The notes under the pieces are model-generated. The model made no database searches, was not told the DNA's origin, and saw only the letters and a list, made by a program, of their open reading frames with translations. From Lithobates sylvaticus (Eukaryota > Chordata > Amphibia > Anura > Ranidae), in contig CM053029.1 of the NCBI GenBank assembly GCA_028564925.1, forward strand, positions 609,063,486-609,127,485: a stretch of 64,000 nt of DNA. The letters run 5' to 3'. Positions 45,301 through 54,920 of the stretch are shown one piece after another. Both the position numbers and the translations under genes were made by a program. Position 1 is the first letter of the stretch, and each line of letters starts with the position of its first letter.

Positions 45301-48300
45301 CCAGGACTCTGCATTCACTATAGCTGGTCTCCCCAGGACTCTGCATTCACTATATCTGATCTCCCCAGGACTCTGCATTCACTATATCTGATCTCCCCAG
45401 GACTCTGCATTCACTATATCTGGTCTCCCACAGTACACAGAACATGGAAATGCAATAGTTTTAGTAAATATAAACTGCTAAATACCTTTTCTTATCAGCA
45501 GTATATAGCGGTCTTGTGACTTCTATCAGTGTCTTGTTAAAGCTTGTAGTAGGAGTTTTCATTCTCCTCTGACTGTCCTATGAGGCTGCATGACTCCCTC
45601 ACCCTCTGTCTGGACAGTGCTGATTGGCCCTGTGTTGATCACATGCACTCTCCCAAGAAAAAACTCTCTAGCAATACACACCAAACTGAGCATGTGCAGA
45701 GTGCCTCCAATGCTCTGTACTATCAGCAGATATATTGGGGACAATGAAAGAAGGGGCGGATCAGAGAAGACCGGATCAAACGGCCTTTTTACACAATGCG
45801 GAGGATTAACCCCTTAGGTTCCACAGTGAGTATAGCAAGCATGCTTTACTGCATATACAGACTGATTTTACAGTTGTTGGTCTTCAATGTGCTCCAGTCC
45901 AGACACGTCATCCTGCAGCTCCGCCAGTGAGCAGCGGCTGCAGGGGAGAGGAGAGAGTGCCGACAACAGCTGGGAGCCCTATGGGTGACGTCACAGCAGC
46001 CGGAACTGCCAGCTGTTGTCGAGTGCTCCCTGACACAGGAAAGACTGAGCTCCAGGATCACGTGACCAGACTGGAGCTCTTGACGCTGACAATCAGATTG
46101 TGTGACGAGGGAGCGGAGGGGCGGGGCTGAGCCACACTGCCTGTGTCTATAGACACAGGCAACGCAGCTCAGGATCAAACCCGCACATGTGCCACCAAAG
46201 AAAGTGGCTTTCTATGGGAATGTTCGCCAAAAGGAGTCAGGAGCGCCGTTGGAGGGACCCCAGAAGAGGAGAATCTGGGCCGCTCTGTGCAAAACCATTA
46301 CACAGAGCAGGTAAGTATGACATGTTTGTTATTTTAATAAAAAAGAATAAAGCTCTACAATCATTTGGCAATTAGGTGTAGGCTGCATGCCGTTCTAGAT
46401 TTCTAGATATTGTTGGTTCAGGCCACAGACTGTTAGGATAATAAAGTTGCATATAGCACTGAGTTAATAGTCACCCAATCCAGTCATGACCTTTCCAGCC
46501 TCGGCTTGAATAAACACTCCAGTTTACGTCAATGATGGTCGGGGGGGGGGGGGGGTGGGGGGGGAGGGTGAGGCAGACTATAATGACCAAGGGAGGTTTT
46601 TTTTTTTAACCTGAGACAGCCACTCGCTTGCAAACCAGCCATCTCCTTGACATGCCCTCTCCCTGTCTGTCTTGGCATTCACCATGTAGGTACTTGCTTG
46701 GGGCAAGTGCTGGGAGCCAGAGACAGTCAATCACTAGCAAAGCAGCCATCTCCTTGATATGGCCCCTTCCTGTCTTGGCATTCCTCATGTAGGTACTTGC
46801 CTTGGGCAAGTGCTGGGAGCCAGAGACAGCCACTCACTAGCAAAGCAGCCATCTCCTTGACATGACCTCTCCCTGTCATGGCATTCACCATGTAGGTACT
46901 TGTCTCGGGCAAGTGCTGGGAGCCAGAGACAGGCCATCTCTAGCAAAGCAGCCATCTCCTTGACATGCCCCCTCCCTGTCTTGGCATTCACCATGTAGGT
47001 AGTTGCCTTGGGCAACTGCTGGGAGCCAGAGACAGCCACTCGCTAGAAAAGCAGCAATCTCCTTGACATGCCCCCTCCCTGTCTTGGCATTCCTCATGTA
47101 GGTACTTGCCTGGGGCAAACACTGGGAGCCAGAGAGAGCCACTCGCTAGCAAAGCAGCAATCTCCTTGACATGACCTCTCCCTGTCTTGGCATTTACCAT
47201 GTAGGTACTTGCCTTGGGCAAGTGCTGGGAGCCAGAGACAGTCAATCACTAGCAAAGCAGCCATCTCCTTGATATGCCCTCTCCCTGTCTTGGCATTCAC
47301 CATGTAGGTACTTGCCTTGGGCAAGTGCTGGGAGCCAGAGACAGTCAATCACTAGCAAAGCAACCATCTCCTTGATATGCCCTCTCCCTGTCTTGGCATT
47401 CACCATGTAGGTACTTGCCTTGGGCAAGTGCTGGGAGCCAGAGACAGTCAATCACTAGCAAAGCAGCCATCTCCTTGATATGCCCCCTCCCTGTCTTGGC
47501 ATTCACCATGTAGGTACTTGCTTGGGGCAAGTGCTGGGAGCCAGAGACAGCCCTCTCTAGCAAAGCAGCCATCTCCTTGACATGCCCTCTCCCTGTCTTG
47601 GCATTCACCATGTAGGTACTTGCCTCGGGCAACTGCTGGGAGCCAGAGACAGCCACTCCCTAGCAAAGCAGCCATCTCCTTGACATGCCCTTACCCTGTC
47701 TTGGCACTCCTCATGTAGGTACTTGCCTGGTGCAAGTGCTGGGAGCCAGAGACAGACACTCGCTACCAAAGCAGCCATCTCCTTGACATGCCCTCTCCCT
47801 GTCTTGGCATTCACCATGTAGGTACTTGCCTCGGGCAAGTGCTGGGAGCCAGAGACAGCCACTCGCTAGCAAAGCAGCCATCTCCTTGACATGCCCCCTC
47901 CCTGTCTTGGCATTCCTCATGTAGGTACTTGCCTTGGGCAAACACTGGGAGCCAGAGAGAGCCACTCACTAGCAAAGCAGCCATCTCCTTGACATGCCCC
48001 CTTCCTGTCTTGGCATTCACCATGTAGGTACTTGCCTTGGGCAACTGCTGGGAGCCAGAGACAGCCACTCGCTAGCAAAGCAGCCATCTCCTTGACATGC
48101 CCTCTCCCTGTCTTGGCATTCACCATGTAGGTACTTGCCTTGGGCAACTGCTGGGAGTCAGAGACAGCCACTCGTTAGCAAAGCAGCCATCTCCTCGATA
48201 TGCCCCCTCCCTGTCTTGGCATTCCTCATGTAGGTACTTGCCTTGGGCAAACACTGGGAGCCAGAGAGAGCCACTCGCTAGCAAAGCAGCCATCTCCTTG

Positions 48301-51300
48301 ACATGCCCCCTCCCTGTCTTGGCATTCACCATGTAGGTACTTGCTTGGGGCAAGTGCTGGGAGCCAGAGACAGCCACTCATTAGCAAAGCAACCATCTCC
48401 TTGACATGCCCTCTCCCTGTCTTGGCATTCACCATGTAGGTACTTGCTTGGGGCAATTGCTGGGAGCCAGAGACAGCCACTCGCTAGCAAAGCAGACATC
48501 ACCTCGATATGCCCCCTCCCTGTCTTGGCATTCACCATGTAGGTACTTGCCTTGGGCAAGTGTGGGAGCCAGAGAGAGTCACTCGCTAGCAAAGCAGCCA
48601 TCTCCTCGATATGCCCCCTACCAGTCTTGGCATTCCTTGTGTAAGTGGTGGGAGCCAAAGACAGCCACTCACTAGCAAAGCAGCCATTTCCTTGCTAGCT
48701 GTAGTGTTTGGCGCCAGTGTGGAGAGTGGGGTAGGGGGGCAGGTGCCCTGTCCAACTTTGCAGCTACCATTACAGAGCACCTAGGAAGATGCAACAAAGT
48801 ACTACATGCACTTTTTTTCATCAGGTACTGAATATTGTCAGAAAAAAGTGAAAAAAGTGATGTGCCCTCCTGAAGTTCTCCCTGAAGAGTGGTCAGACAG
48901 CGGGCATATACCTCTTCCTATAGATATGAAGCCTCTGGCTGATCCAGCCCAAAAAAAAATAAAAAAAATAACCGGATTGGGTGACCATTATCTCGGTGCT
49001 ATAGGCAACTTTGATCTCCTTGCATTCTATGACCTCAATCAATAATATTAAGAACGGCAACCCCTTACTTAATTGCCAAATGGTACTTAAAACTTATGAC
49101 ACCAGACAATTAAATTATACGGACCCATCAATATCCATTAATCTGTAGCGGGCGCAGAAAGAAGAGGATCAATGAGTGAGGATCAATAAACAAAGACAAT
49201 TACTGCGAGCAAAACCAATTACCTCTCTTTAGGAAATCGACATCATCTGAAGAAAGTCGGAGGAGCCAGGTAGGTATATTAGCTTAATAGAATCATAAAA
49301 CCCCAGTCTTTTTTTTTTTTGTACAATAACCCAACAGGTCGTATTTACAGGTCTGTACCGTATATACTATATTATAAAACTCGGGCGAGGAGTAGAGCTG
49401 CAGCATTCTGGGCAAAATGAGAATCATGATTTATAATATAGGCAACATTTAAAAAAATACTACAGGTTGGCACTGACAGGTGGCTGGCACTGATAGGGGC
49501 ACTTATAGGTATGGGGCACTGATAGTTGTCTGGCACTGATATGGCACTTATGGGCATTGATAGGTGGCTGGCACTGATGGCACTGACAGGTGGCACTTGC
49601 AGGCATTGGGCACTAATAGGTGGCATTTATGGGCAGGCACTGAAATGCCATGAAAGGAAAGGCCGCCTGCGATGCCCATCTTTGTACTTCTTGCACTCGG
49701 CCGCAATAAAAAGCAGCAGCGGCCATCTCGTTACACCCAGCCCGAACTATATGGGCTGGGTGTAACAAGATGTCTGCTGCTGGCTTACTGCGGCCGAGTG
49801 CAGGGTGTACCAAGATGGGCGTCGGGATGTCCAAACGCTGACGTCGACACGAGCGTCACTTTTGTTGTTCCGCCCGCTGACTTCCGGTTGCGCCGGGTCG
49901 CCTAATCTGATGAAAGACCGCCTCCCAGGTATCGGATCAGGCATCGGGAGCATTTGTGCGAGTACAAGTACTCGCGCAAAATGCTCGGTATCGGGACAAC
50001 CCTACTTCCAGTTCTGAGGTACAGAGGAGGTCTAGGGCTAGAATTATTGCTCTCGCTCCACCGATCTCGGTGATACCTCACATGTGTGGTTTGACCGCTG
50101 TTTTCAGATGACGGCGCTACTCACGTATGCGTTCGCTTCTGCGCGTGAGCTCGGCGGGACGGGGCGCGTTTAAAAAAAAAAAAAAATTCTTATTTATTTT
50201 ACTTTTTTTTTTTTACATTTTTACACAGCTATACAAATGCACTGATTCCTGTGTAAATGACACTGGCAGTGAAGGGGTTAACCAGGGGGGTGGCAGTGTA
50301 GGGGTTAAGTGCGTCCTAGGGGCGTGTTGCTAACTGTAGGGGGGGCGTGGCCGTGTTGTGCACATCACTGATCTCTGCTCCAATCACAGGGAGCAGAGAT
50401 CAGTGTCACTTGTTGCTAGGCAGAACGGGGAGATGCTTGTTTACTTCCACATCTCCCCGTTCTTCCTCCCCGAGACAGGATCGCGGGTATCCCCCGCGGT
50501 GATCGAGTCCGCGGGAACCCGTGATCGGACTCACGGAGGTCCCGACCGGCGGCGCGCACGTGATGGCACGGCCGCAAAGTCAAAGGGACGTACCTGTACG
50601 CCCTTATGCCTGTCCGTGCCATTCTGCCGACGTACATCGTCGTGCGCCGGTCGGGAAAGCGGTTAAAGTAATTTTTTCCAAAAAAATTGCATTTGAACGA
50701 CCGCTGCCCAAATACAGTGTGATATAAAATATTGCAACAACCGCCATTTTATTCTCTAGGGTCTTTACTAAAAAATATATATAATGTTTGGGGGTTCTAA
50801 GTAATTTTCTAGCAAAAAAAAAATTATTTTAACTTGAAACCAACAAATGTCAGAAAAAGGTTTTGTATTTAAAGAGGAGTTCCCATTCTAAAAAAATAAA
50901 TAAAAGTCAGCAGCTACAAATACTGCAGCTGCTGGCTTTTAATAAATCGGACACTTACCTGTCCCAGGGTCCAGCGATGCGGGGGATGGAAGCCCCGCTT
51001 GTTCCCCCCTCCGCTCAGCGGCGCCGGCATTCTAACTGTGGGCACCCGGCTGTGGCTTCACCAGCTGTCAGCGCAAGGAGGAAAAAAAGCTGATTACCGG
51101 CTCTGTTATTATCACATGATCAGCTGTCATTGGCTGACAGCTGATCACGTGGTAAGGGGTCGGGATCGACCCCTTACTCCGATCTGTGATCCAGCGAGTC
51201 TCACAGACTCGCTGATCACAGAGCGTGCCGCGCACGCCCTTCAGGGGGCGCGCAGGCAGCTCGTGGCCGGGACGACGTCAATAGACATCATCCCGGCATC

Positions 51301-54122
51301 TTAGATCCGCGCTGTAGCCATCATTCGGCTATAGCGCGGATCTCAGGTGGTTAAGGACCGCCTCCTGCACATTTACGTCGGCAGAATGGCAGGGCTGGGC
51401 ACATCAACGTACAGGTACGTTGCCCTTTAAGAGCCCAGCCATGGAGCTCCGTGACCGTGGGACCCCGCGGACCCGATCGCCGCTGGTGCCCCTCGATCGG
51501 GTCACAGAGCTGAAGAACAGGGAGAGGTCTGTGTAAACAAACCTCTCCCCGTGCTTCCTACACTGCCTGTCACTGATCGGCTGTTCCCGGTCATCGGGAA
51601 AGACAATCAGTGATGTCACACGCCAAGCCACGCCCCCCTACAGTAAAAAAACACACAGGACATACTTAACCCCTCCCTGCCCCCTAGTGGTTAACCCCTT
51701 CACTGCCAGTGTCATTTACACAGGAATCAGTGCATTTAAATAGCACTGATTGCTGTATAAATGACAATGGTCCCAAAAATGTGTCAAAAATGTCCGATGT
51801 GTCCGCCATAATGTCGCAGTCACAATAAAAATCGCTGATCGCCGCCATTACTAATAAAAAAAAAAATATTAATAAAAATGCTACAAAACTATCCCCTATT
51901 TTGTAAACGCTATAACTTTTGCGCAAACCAATCAATAATCGCTAATTGCGATTTTTTTTTTTACCAAAAATATGTAGAAGAAATCGGCCTAAACTGAGGA
52001 AAAAAAATGTTTTTTTATATATTTTTTGGGGATATTTATTATAGCAAAAAGTAAAAAATAATGTGTTCTTTTCAAAATTGTAGCTATTTTTTTTGTTTAT
52101 AGCGCAAAAAATTAAAACCGCAGGGGCGATCAAATACCACCAAAAGAAAGCTCTATTTATGAGAAAAAAAGGACGCCAATTTTGTTTGGGAGCCACGTCG
52201 CACGACCGCACAATTGTCAGCTAAAGCGACGCAGTGCCGAATCGCAAAAAGGGGCCTGGTCCTTTGGCTGCAAATTTGTCCGGGGCTGAAGTGGTTAAAT
52301 AAAGTTTGGAAAGTTTGGAGGGTTCTCCAGCTTTACCTTCCTGGGGCGGCCGATTTCCAATCACCGAATGGGGAAGGTAAAAAATCTTGCAGACGCTCTT
52401 TACAATTCCATCGCTCCCTCCACATGACAAATGTCGGTGCCGACAACAGATTCATGGACATGTCTGGAACAGGTCACATGGGGGGGGGGGGGGGGGGGAC
52501 TGGGGGGGGGTAAAACTGAGGACAAAGTGTCCTTACCGCAGTCACTCCTCCGTCTTCTCTGCACCTTCAGCTTCTTGGTAACTAGGACACCGTTGTCTGT
52601 GCAGAATCATAGCGACCGATGACTCATCCCCGGACCCGTTCAGCTGCCAGCCGGGGGAGATCCCCCGACTGATTGGTAAACAAAAGGGGCTGGTGATGTC
52701 ATTGTACGGATATGGCCGGCATCCCCGCCCCCTTTGTTTACTTCCAGCTGTCAGTTGGAGAATCCCCTGGCTGGCAGCTGCATGGGTCCAGTGACAGTGC
52801 ATCAGGTTGCTAGGATGCTGGCTGCCGTTGCTATACTTAGCTGATGACATCAGACAACATCCCGGCCACCTTTTGTTTACTTTCAGCTGTCACCCGATGG
52901 GAACCCCTGGCTGGCAGCCGCATGGTGCTGAGTACACCTGTGTCCAGTGCCCACCAGTGCCGCCTATCTGTGCCCAGTGCCGACCAGTGCCGCCTATCTG
53001 TGCCCAGTACCCACCAGTGCCGCCTATCTATGCCCACCAGTGCCGCCTATCTGTGCCCAGTGCCCACCAGTGCCGCCTATCTATGCCCACCAGTGCTACC
53101 TATCTGTGCCCAGTGCTGCCTATCTGTGCCCAGTGCCCACCAGTCCCGCCTATCTGTGCCCACCAGTGCCACCTATCTGTGCCCAGTGCCCACCAGTGCC
53201 GCCTATCTGTGCCCACCAGTGCCACCTATCTGTGCCCACCAGTGCCACCTATCTGTGCCCAGTGCCCACCAGTGCCACCTATCTGTGCCCAGTGTCCACC
53301 AGTGCCACCTATCTGTGCCCAGTGCCCACCAGAACGGCCTATCTGTGCCCAGTGCCCACCAGTGCCGCCTGTCTGTGCCCACCAGTGCTGCCTATCTGTG
53401 CCCAGTGCCCACCAGTGCCACCTATCTGTGCCCACCAGTGCCACCTATCTGTGCCCAGTGCCCACCAGTGCCACCTATCTGTGCCCACCAGTGCCACCTA
53501 TCTGTGCCCAGTGCCCACCAGTGCCGCCTATCTATGCCCACCAGTGCTACCTATCTGTGCCCAGTGCCGCCTATCTGTGCCCATCAGGGAAGGAGAAAAA
53601 TTACTTATTTACAAAATTTACTGACAGAAACTAAGAAAAACGTATTGTATTTAAAAAAAAAAAAATGTTTTAGGAGAAAATAAAAAACCCAGACGTGATT
53701 AAATACCACCGGAAGAAATCTCTACTTGTGTGAAGAAAATGATAAAAATGTCACATGGGTACAGTGTAGCACGACGGCGCAATTGTCATTCAAAGTGTGA
53801 CAGCGCTGAAAAATGTCCTGGGCAGGAAGGGGGCGTCAGTGGCCGGTATTGAGGAGGTTGGGGGGGGGGGGGGAGGGGGGTTAAACCTTCTGGAGCTGAA
53901 GTGGTTAAAGCGTGAAATGTTTGGTATCGATTTACTCGGCCTAACATCACCTTTTATATTTTAGTAAAACAATCGGGGATTATATTGTTTTTTTTTTAAA
54001 TGTGTATTTTTTTCACAAAAAAAAATTGAAAAACGGCTGCGAAAAAAAATTATATGACATAAAAAATTGATTGCAACACCCGCCATTTTATTCTCCAGGG
54101 CCTCTGCTTTAAAAAAAAAATA

Positions 54123-54182
<60 letters not shown>

Positions 54183-54715
54183 TTGGGGGGGGGGGGGGGG
54201 GGTTCTGAGTAATTTTGTAGCAAAAAAAAGAAGATACTGATTGTTACATGTGAACAAAGTGCCAGAAATGTTTTGGTCGCCAAGCGCTTAAATATTATGA
54301 AGACGAATGTATTCTTTGGCGCTCTGGACAGGTCGCCCCTCCCCCCCATCCCACTAAATCTGTCCTCAGAACTGAAGCCAGCTCCCGGTATCGGTAGGTG
54401 ACCGGCTCTAGGATCCCCCTCCCCCCTCATAGTGACCTTCTAACTGTAATCTGAATACTTCGGGATAAACCTCCATTTGCCCACACTTAAGATGGACGCT
54501 CGGGGGGCCTCTTCCCTCACCGCGCATGCGCGCCCAGTACTATCACAACAAGCGCCTATTTTTTATTTATTGAATACGGAGACACTATACCGAGCGGAAC
54601 ACACCTTCCGGGTCACGGCCTGTGATTGGCGAAGCTTTTCTGGGTCGCTCAGGGCTGAAATTCTTTGTTTGAGTTGAGCCCTCAGCGCCCGCTTAGCTGC
54701 GTGTACCGACGCCAT
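33169..54715 (-). CDS. MTHFS: MTHFS, 5-formyltetrahydrofolate cyclo-ligase (3 exons)
   Basis: Cytosolic one-carbon enzyme that converts 5-formyl-THF plus ATP to 5,10-methenyl-THF, returning the stored folate to the active pool. The coding segments are 54605-54715, 44583-44844 and 33169-33410 (111+262+242 nt), joined at phases 0 and 1. The product is 204 residues; human MTHFS has 203 and the same exon boundaries as I recall them. Motifs: [12 protein letters not shown] at 7-18, FIPRY 77-81, HMDMVR 87-92, TSWNI 105-109, EEALSTGGLDL 119-129, PGLGFD 133-138, GRGKGYYD 145-152 (nucleotide/Mg loop of the family), and DEVL near the end. There is no signal peptide or membrane segment. Human TSWNIPQP is TSWNIRQP here, a mild change. 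The gene looks intact. Introns of about 9.8 and 11.2 kb are nearly all repeats. Confidence 0.96.
33592..33907. repeat. 93-bp tandem array, locus 2 (MTHFS intron 2)
   Basis: About 3.4 units of the array at 30134, same orientation, ending in the same AACAACATGTA junction with a CCGTATATAC MITE. It starts 181 bp above the exon 3 acceptor. The hAT ends seen around locus 1 are absent here. Confidence 0.93.
34308..34662. mobile_element. CACACTGGGGCG MITE fragment
   Basis: Begins CACCTTTTACACTGGGGCG with CAGGACGTTAAAAAAAGTCC inside, like 17231-17661. The right end (AGCTCCAGTGTGTAAG) is decayed and abuts the next fragment. Confidence 0.65.
34670..35307. mobile_element. TTAA-type MITE, 5'-truncated copy 5
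   Basis: Only the right half is present, from TTGGTTTGCGCAAAAGTTAT to GGCGGTCGGGAAGCGGTTAA. It is close to the same part of copy 4. Carried inside the hAT element. Confidence 0.82.
36437..37351. mobile_element. TTAA-type MITE, 3'-interrupted copy 6
   Basis: Starts TTAACCACTTAAGCCCCGG. It runs to GACCCGCCTCTTAA, where the sequence switches at a TTAA to a different element, TTAACCACCTGAGATCC (37348 onward). It stands in the same order relative to the 93-bp array and MITE as copy 4 does in the composite at 30-33 kb. Confidence 0.8.
37348..38195. mobile_element. TTAACCACCTGAGATCC element, partial, and flank
   Basis: The left end and about 210 bp are recognisable (GAACTACGTCTATTGACGTC, GGGCGCGCGCGGCGCGC). 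The same element appears inverted at 51180-51354. 37500-37570 has short CATCAGTGCCAC repeats. 37600-38195 contains GGGTATTTGTACTTTCCTGG and similar text that I cannot assign. The right end was not found. Confidence 0.5.
38196..39187. mobile_element. TTAA-type MITE, copy 7, with strong hairpins
   Basis: TTAACCGCTTCAGCACCGGG to GGTGTTGAAGTGGTTC (right TTAA changed to TTCA). It contains a perfect 22-bp-arm hairpin, 38891-38912 with 38922-38943 (core GACCGATCATGTGATC), and another with GTGGAGCTGTGTGT arms near 38958-39005. Confidence 0.8.
39188..39378. mobile_element. Fragment of the second TTAA family, inverted
   Basis: CAAATACCACCAAAAGAAAG, then TAATTGTCATTCAAAGTGTG, then GGTAAGTGGTTAA: the inverted start of the family described at 13260 and 41018. 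Confidence 0.65.
39505..39664. mobile_element. Short hAT-like MITE (GGCAACCTCGGC)
   Basis: CAGGGGAAAGGCAACCTCGG at 39505 and the inverse CCGAGGTTGCCTACTCCCTG ending at 39664. ACTACAAGTCCCATGA / TGATGGGATTTGTAGT forms the inner hairpin. Flanking CTCTAGGG and CTCTATTT agree at 5 of 8. Related text occurs at 6100-6190. Confidence 0.72.
39775..40529. mobile_element. CCGTATATACTCGAG MITE, copy 4, inverted
   Basis: TA flanks at 39773-39774 and 40530-40531; ends CCGTATATACTCGAGTATA and complement. Orientation is opposite to copies 1-3. The block TGCAGCTAGGGGGCATCTAG is present without an insertion. Confidence 0.85.
40530..41017 (-). other. Non-repeat intronic stretch with a 101-codon frame
   Basis: One of the few stretches of intron 2 with no repeat that I recognise. 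A minus-strand frame of 101 codons (40560-40865) has mixed, non-repetitive composition (…[19 protein letters not shown]…). I know no family like it, and no splice or start context supports it. Probably chance. Confidence 0.3.
41018..42080. mobile_element. Second-family TTAA element with minisatellite locus 3
   Basis: AACCACTTAACCACCGGGC, then GACAATTGCGCGGTCATG and TTTCTTTTGGTGTATTTAAT, leading into the array 41320-42000 of ACTGATGAGGCTGCACTGATGGGC-type units (24 bp and shorter). The array is followed by GGCACGGGCCCATGAG. Frames through the array are artefacts. Confidence 0.75.
42325..42839 (-). pseudogene. Decayed Tc1-like transposase
   Basis: On the minus strand from ATG at 42839: [29 protein letters not shown], a stop, then [20 protein letters not shown] (the first helix-turn-helix of Tc1 transposases). 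Farther on come [14 protein letters not shown] in another frame and, near 42400, [11 protein letters not shown], the conserved stretch before the catalytic core. At least two internal stops and frame changes are present, and the DDE core is missing beyond about 42325. No terminal repeats were found. It lies in MTHFS intron 2, in the same orientation as the gene. A hairpin (GCCAGAAAGAAGCCTTTACT and its complement) spans 42342-42475. Confidence 0.72.
42922..44511. mobile_element. 1.6-kb palindromic TTAA element, copy 8
   Basis: TTAACCACTTCAGCCGCC at 42922 and the inverse GGTGGCTGAAGTGGTTAA at 44494-44511, with TTAA at each end. The two halves are inverted copies over almost 800 bp each, centred near 43715 (GGGAGTGATTCTAACTGTGG on the left, CTACAGTTAGAAAACACACA on the right). 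A head-to-head form of the family; single-sided copies lie elsewhere. Confidence 0.85.
44583..44844 (-). CDS. MTHFS: MTHFS exon 2
   Basis: Acceptor TGTCCTTGCAG, then TTGTTGTCTCACGAG (LLSHE). Codes for residues 38-124 plus the first base of codon 125, including FIPRY, MDMVR and EEALSTG. Donor GTGAGC at 44577-44582, phase 1. A 1.6-kb palindromic MITE begins 71 bp beyond the donor, at 44511. The minus-strand frame read without splicing runs past both splice sites and should not be taken as the exon. Confidence 0.95.
45102..45428. repeat. 32-bp tandem array in MTHFS intron 1
   Basis: About 10 units containing CCCCAGGACTCTGCATTC and ACTATATCTGATCT, 32 bp each, with few differences. Confidence 0.95.
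45429..46604. other. Intronic DNA with a MITE-like segment
   Basis: 46000-46330 includes CGCTCTGTGCAAAACCATTA, which resembles the inverse of 7200-7215, and a perfect CAGGTAAGT at 46308-46316 on the plus strand. 46541-46568 is G-rich. No gene on either strand. Confidence 0.4.
46605..48690. repeat. 103-bp tandem array in MTHFS intron 1
   Basis: About 20 units of 103 bp containing AGCCATCTCCTTGACATGCC, GGCATTCACCATGTAGGTAC and GTGCTGGGAGCCAGAGACAG. Some units have lost about 25 bp (for example near 46640 and 47545). Short minus-strand frames of about 85 codons recur every unit and are artefacts. Confidence 0.95.
48691..49439. other. Intronic DNA, nothing recognised
   Basis: No repeat that I can name. 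A 79-codon plus-strand frame (48806-49045) has no known family and no splice support. Confidence 0.35.
49440..50003. mobile_element. hAT-like (CCCGATACC) element part with minisatellite 4
   Basis: GGCACTGACAGGTGGCTGGC repeats at 49465-49650, then an inverted pair around GGCTGGGTGTAAC (49735-49765), and the right end GGTATCGGGACAACCCTA at 49986-50003, matching the end of 9811-11652. The left end was not identified. Confidence 0.55.
50004..50217. other. Repeat fragment
   Basis: 50020-50165 (GGGCTAGAATTATTGCTCTC) is inverted near 62700-62840, so it belongs to a dispersed repeat. Confidence 0.5.
50218..50666. mobile_element. TTAA-type MITE, truncated copy 9
   Basis: Right half only, from ACACAGCTATACAAATGCAC to GCGCCGGTCGGGAAAGCGGTTAA. 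Confidence 0.75.
50667..51350. mobile_element. Fragments: TCTAGCAAAAA repeat, GAGGAGTTCCC MITE, CACCTGAG element
   Basis: 50670-50865 is the GTGTGATATAAAATATTGCA repeat seen also at 31740 and 63090. 50870-51000 has a GCAGCTGCTGGC hairpin and a splice-donor consensus (minus, 50953-50961). 51180-51354 is the inverted TTAACCACCTGAGATCC element. Confidence 0.55.
51351..52298. mobile_element. TTAA-type MITE, copy 10
   Basis: TTAAGGACCGCCTCCTGC (diverged start) to CGGGGCTGAAGTGGTTAA. It shares its left TTAA with the neighbouring CACCTGAG element, so one inserted at the end of the other. Confidence 0.82.
52299..52929. other. Intronic DNA, nothing recognised; G run
   Basis: A run of about 19 G near 52481 is interrupted and then continues. 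CCCCTGGCTGGCAGC occurs twice (52762, 52904), hinting at a short direct duplication. Confidence 0.4.
52930..53908. mobile_element. Second-family TTAA element with minisatellite 5, inverted
   Basis: The array GTGCCCACCAGTGCCACC / TATCTGTGCCCAGTGCCC runs 52940-53590, then GACGTGATTAAATACCACC, GCGCAATTGTCATTCAAAG and GAAGTGGTTAA at 53898-53908. It is the inverse of the order at 41018. Frames of up to 279 codons through the array are not genes. Confidence 0.78.
53909..54604. other. MTHFS intron 1, 5' end; (TA)n and G run
   Basis: A (TA)n tract at 54119-54176 and a G run at about 54186-54202 sit in a TTTTATTCTCCAGGGCC repeat. 54290-54604 has no named feature. Confidence 0.6.
54605..54715 (-). CDS. 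MTHFS: MTHFS exon 1 (coding part)
   Basis: Encodes residues 1-37, [18 protein letters not shown] followed by [19 protein letters not shown], matching the N-terminal helix of vertebrate MTHFS. Two in-frame ATGs are adjacent (54716-54718 and 54713-54715). I chose the second because it has A at -3 and G at +4 and matches the MA start of the family; using the first adds one Met. The exon ends CGGAAG followed by donor GTGTGT, phase 0. Confidence 0.93.
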
Positions 54716-54718
54716 CAT

Positions 54719-54850
54719 TATCACGGCTCCGCCCACCCCACCGATGTCACGTGACGTGCGGAGCGGGCGGAGCTATCAGTAGGAGGGGGGAGGGGCCTGC
54801 TGGGGTCACGTGGTGAGTGACATCCTGAGGAGTGAAGGATGATTGGACAA
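54719..54850 (-). promoter_or_regulatory. MTHFS: MTHFS promoter: E-boxes, GC boxes, CCAAT
   Basis: Directly upstream of the start codon: a GC box on the minus strand within 54728-54741, a palindromic GTCACGTGAC (54746-54755, USF/MITF/MYC-type E-box), GGGCGG (54765-54770), a second GTCACGTGG (54805-54813) and an inverted CCAAT (54842-54846). CpG-rich and TATA-less over about 130 bp, as for a housekeeping promoter. Factor binding is inference. Confidence 0.65.
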
Positions 54851-54920
54851 TATTTTAACAACTTTTCATCGTTTTTTTTTTAACGAATCAGCATTTTCTT
54901 TTAGATGGAAAGTGTGTTTA

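Noticed and set aside
52807-53683. Cys/Pro-rich frames such as [10 protein letters not shown] repeats (also at 10.2, 41.5, 55.2-56.2 kb)
   Set aside because: They are GGCACTGAT minisatellites read in several frames. Resemblance to keratin-associated proteins is coincidental.
54719-54920. Divergent gene sharing the MTHFS promoter on the plus strand
   Set aside because: No ORF or donor follows on the plus strand before repeats begin at 54921.
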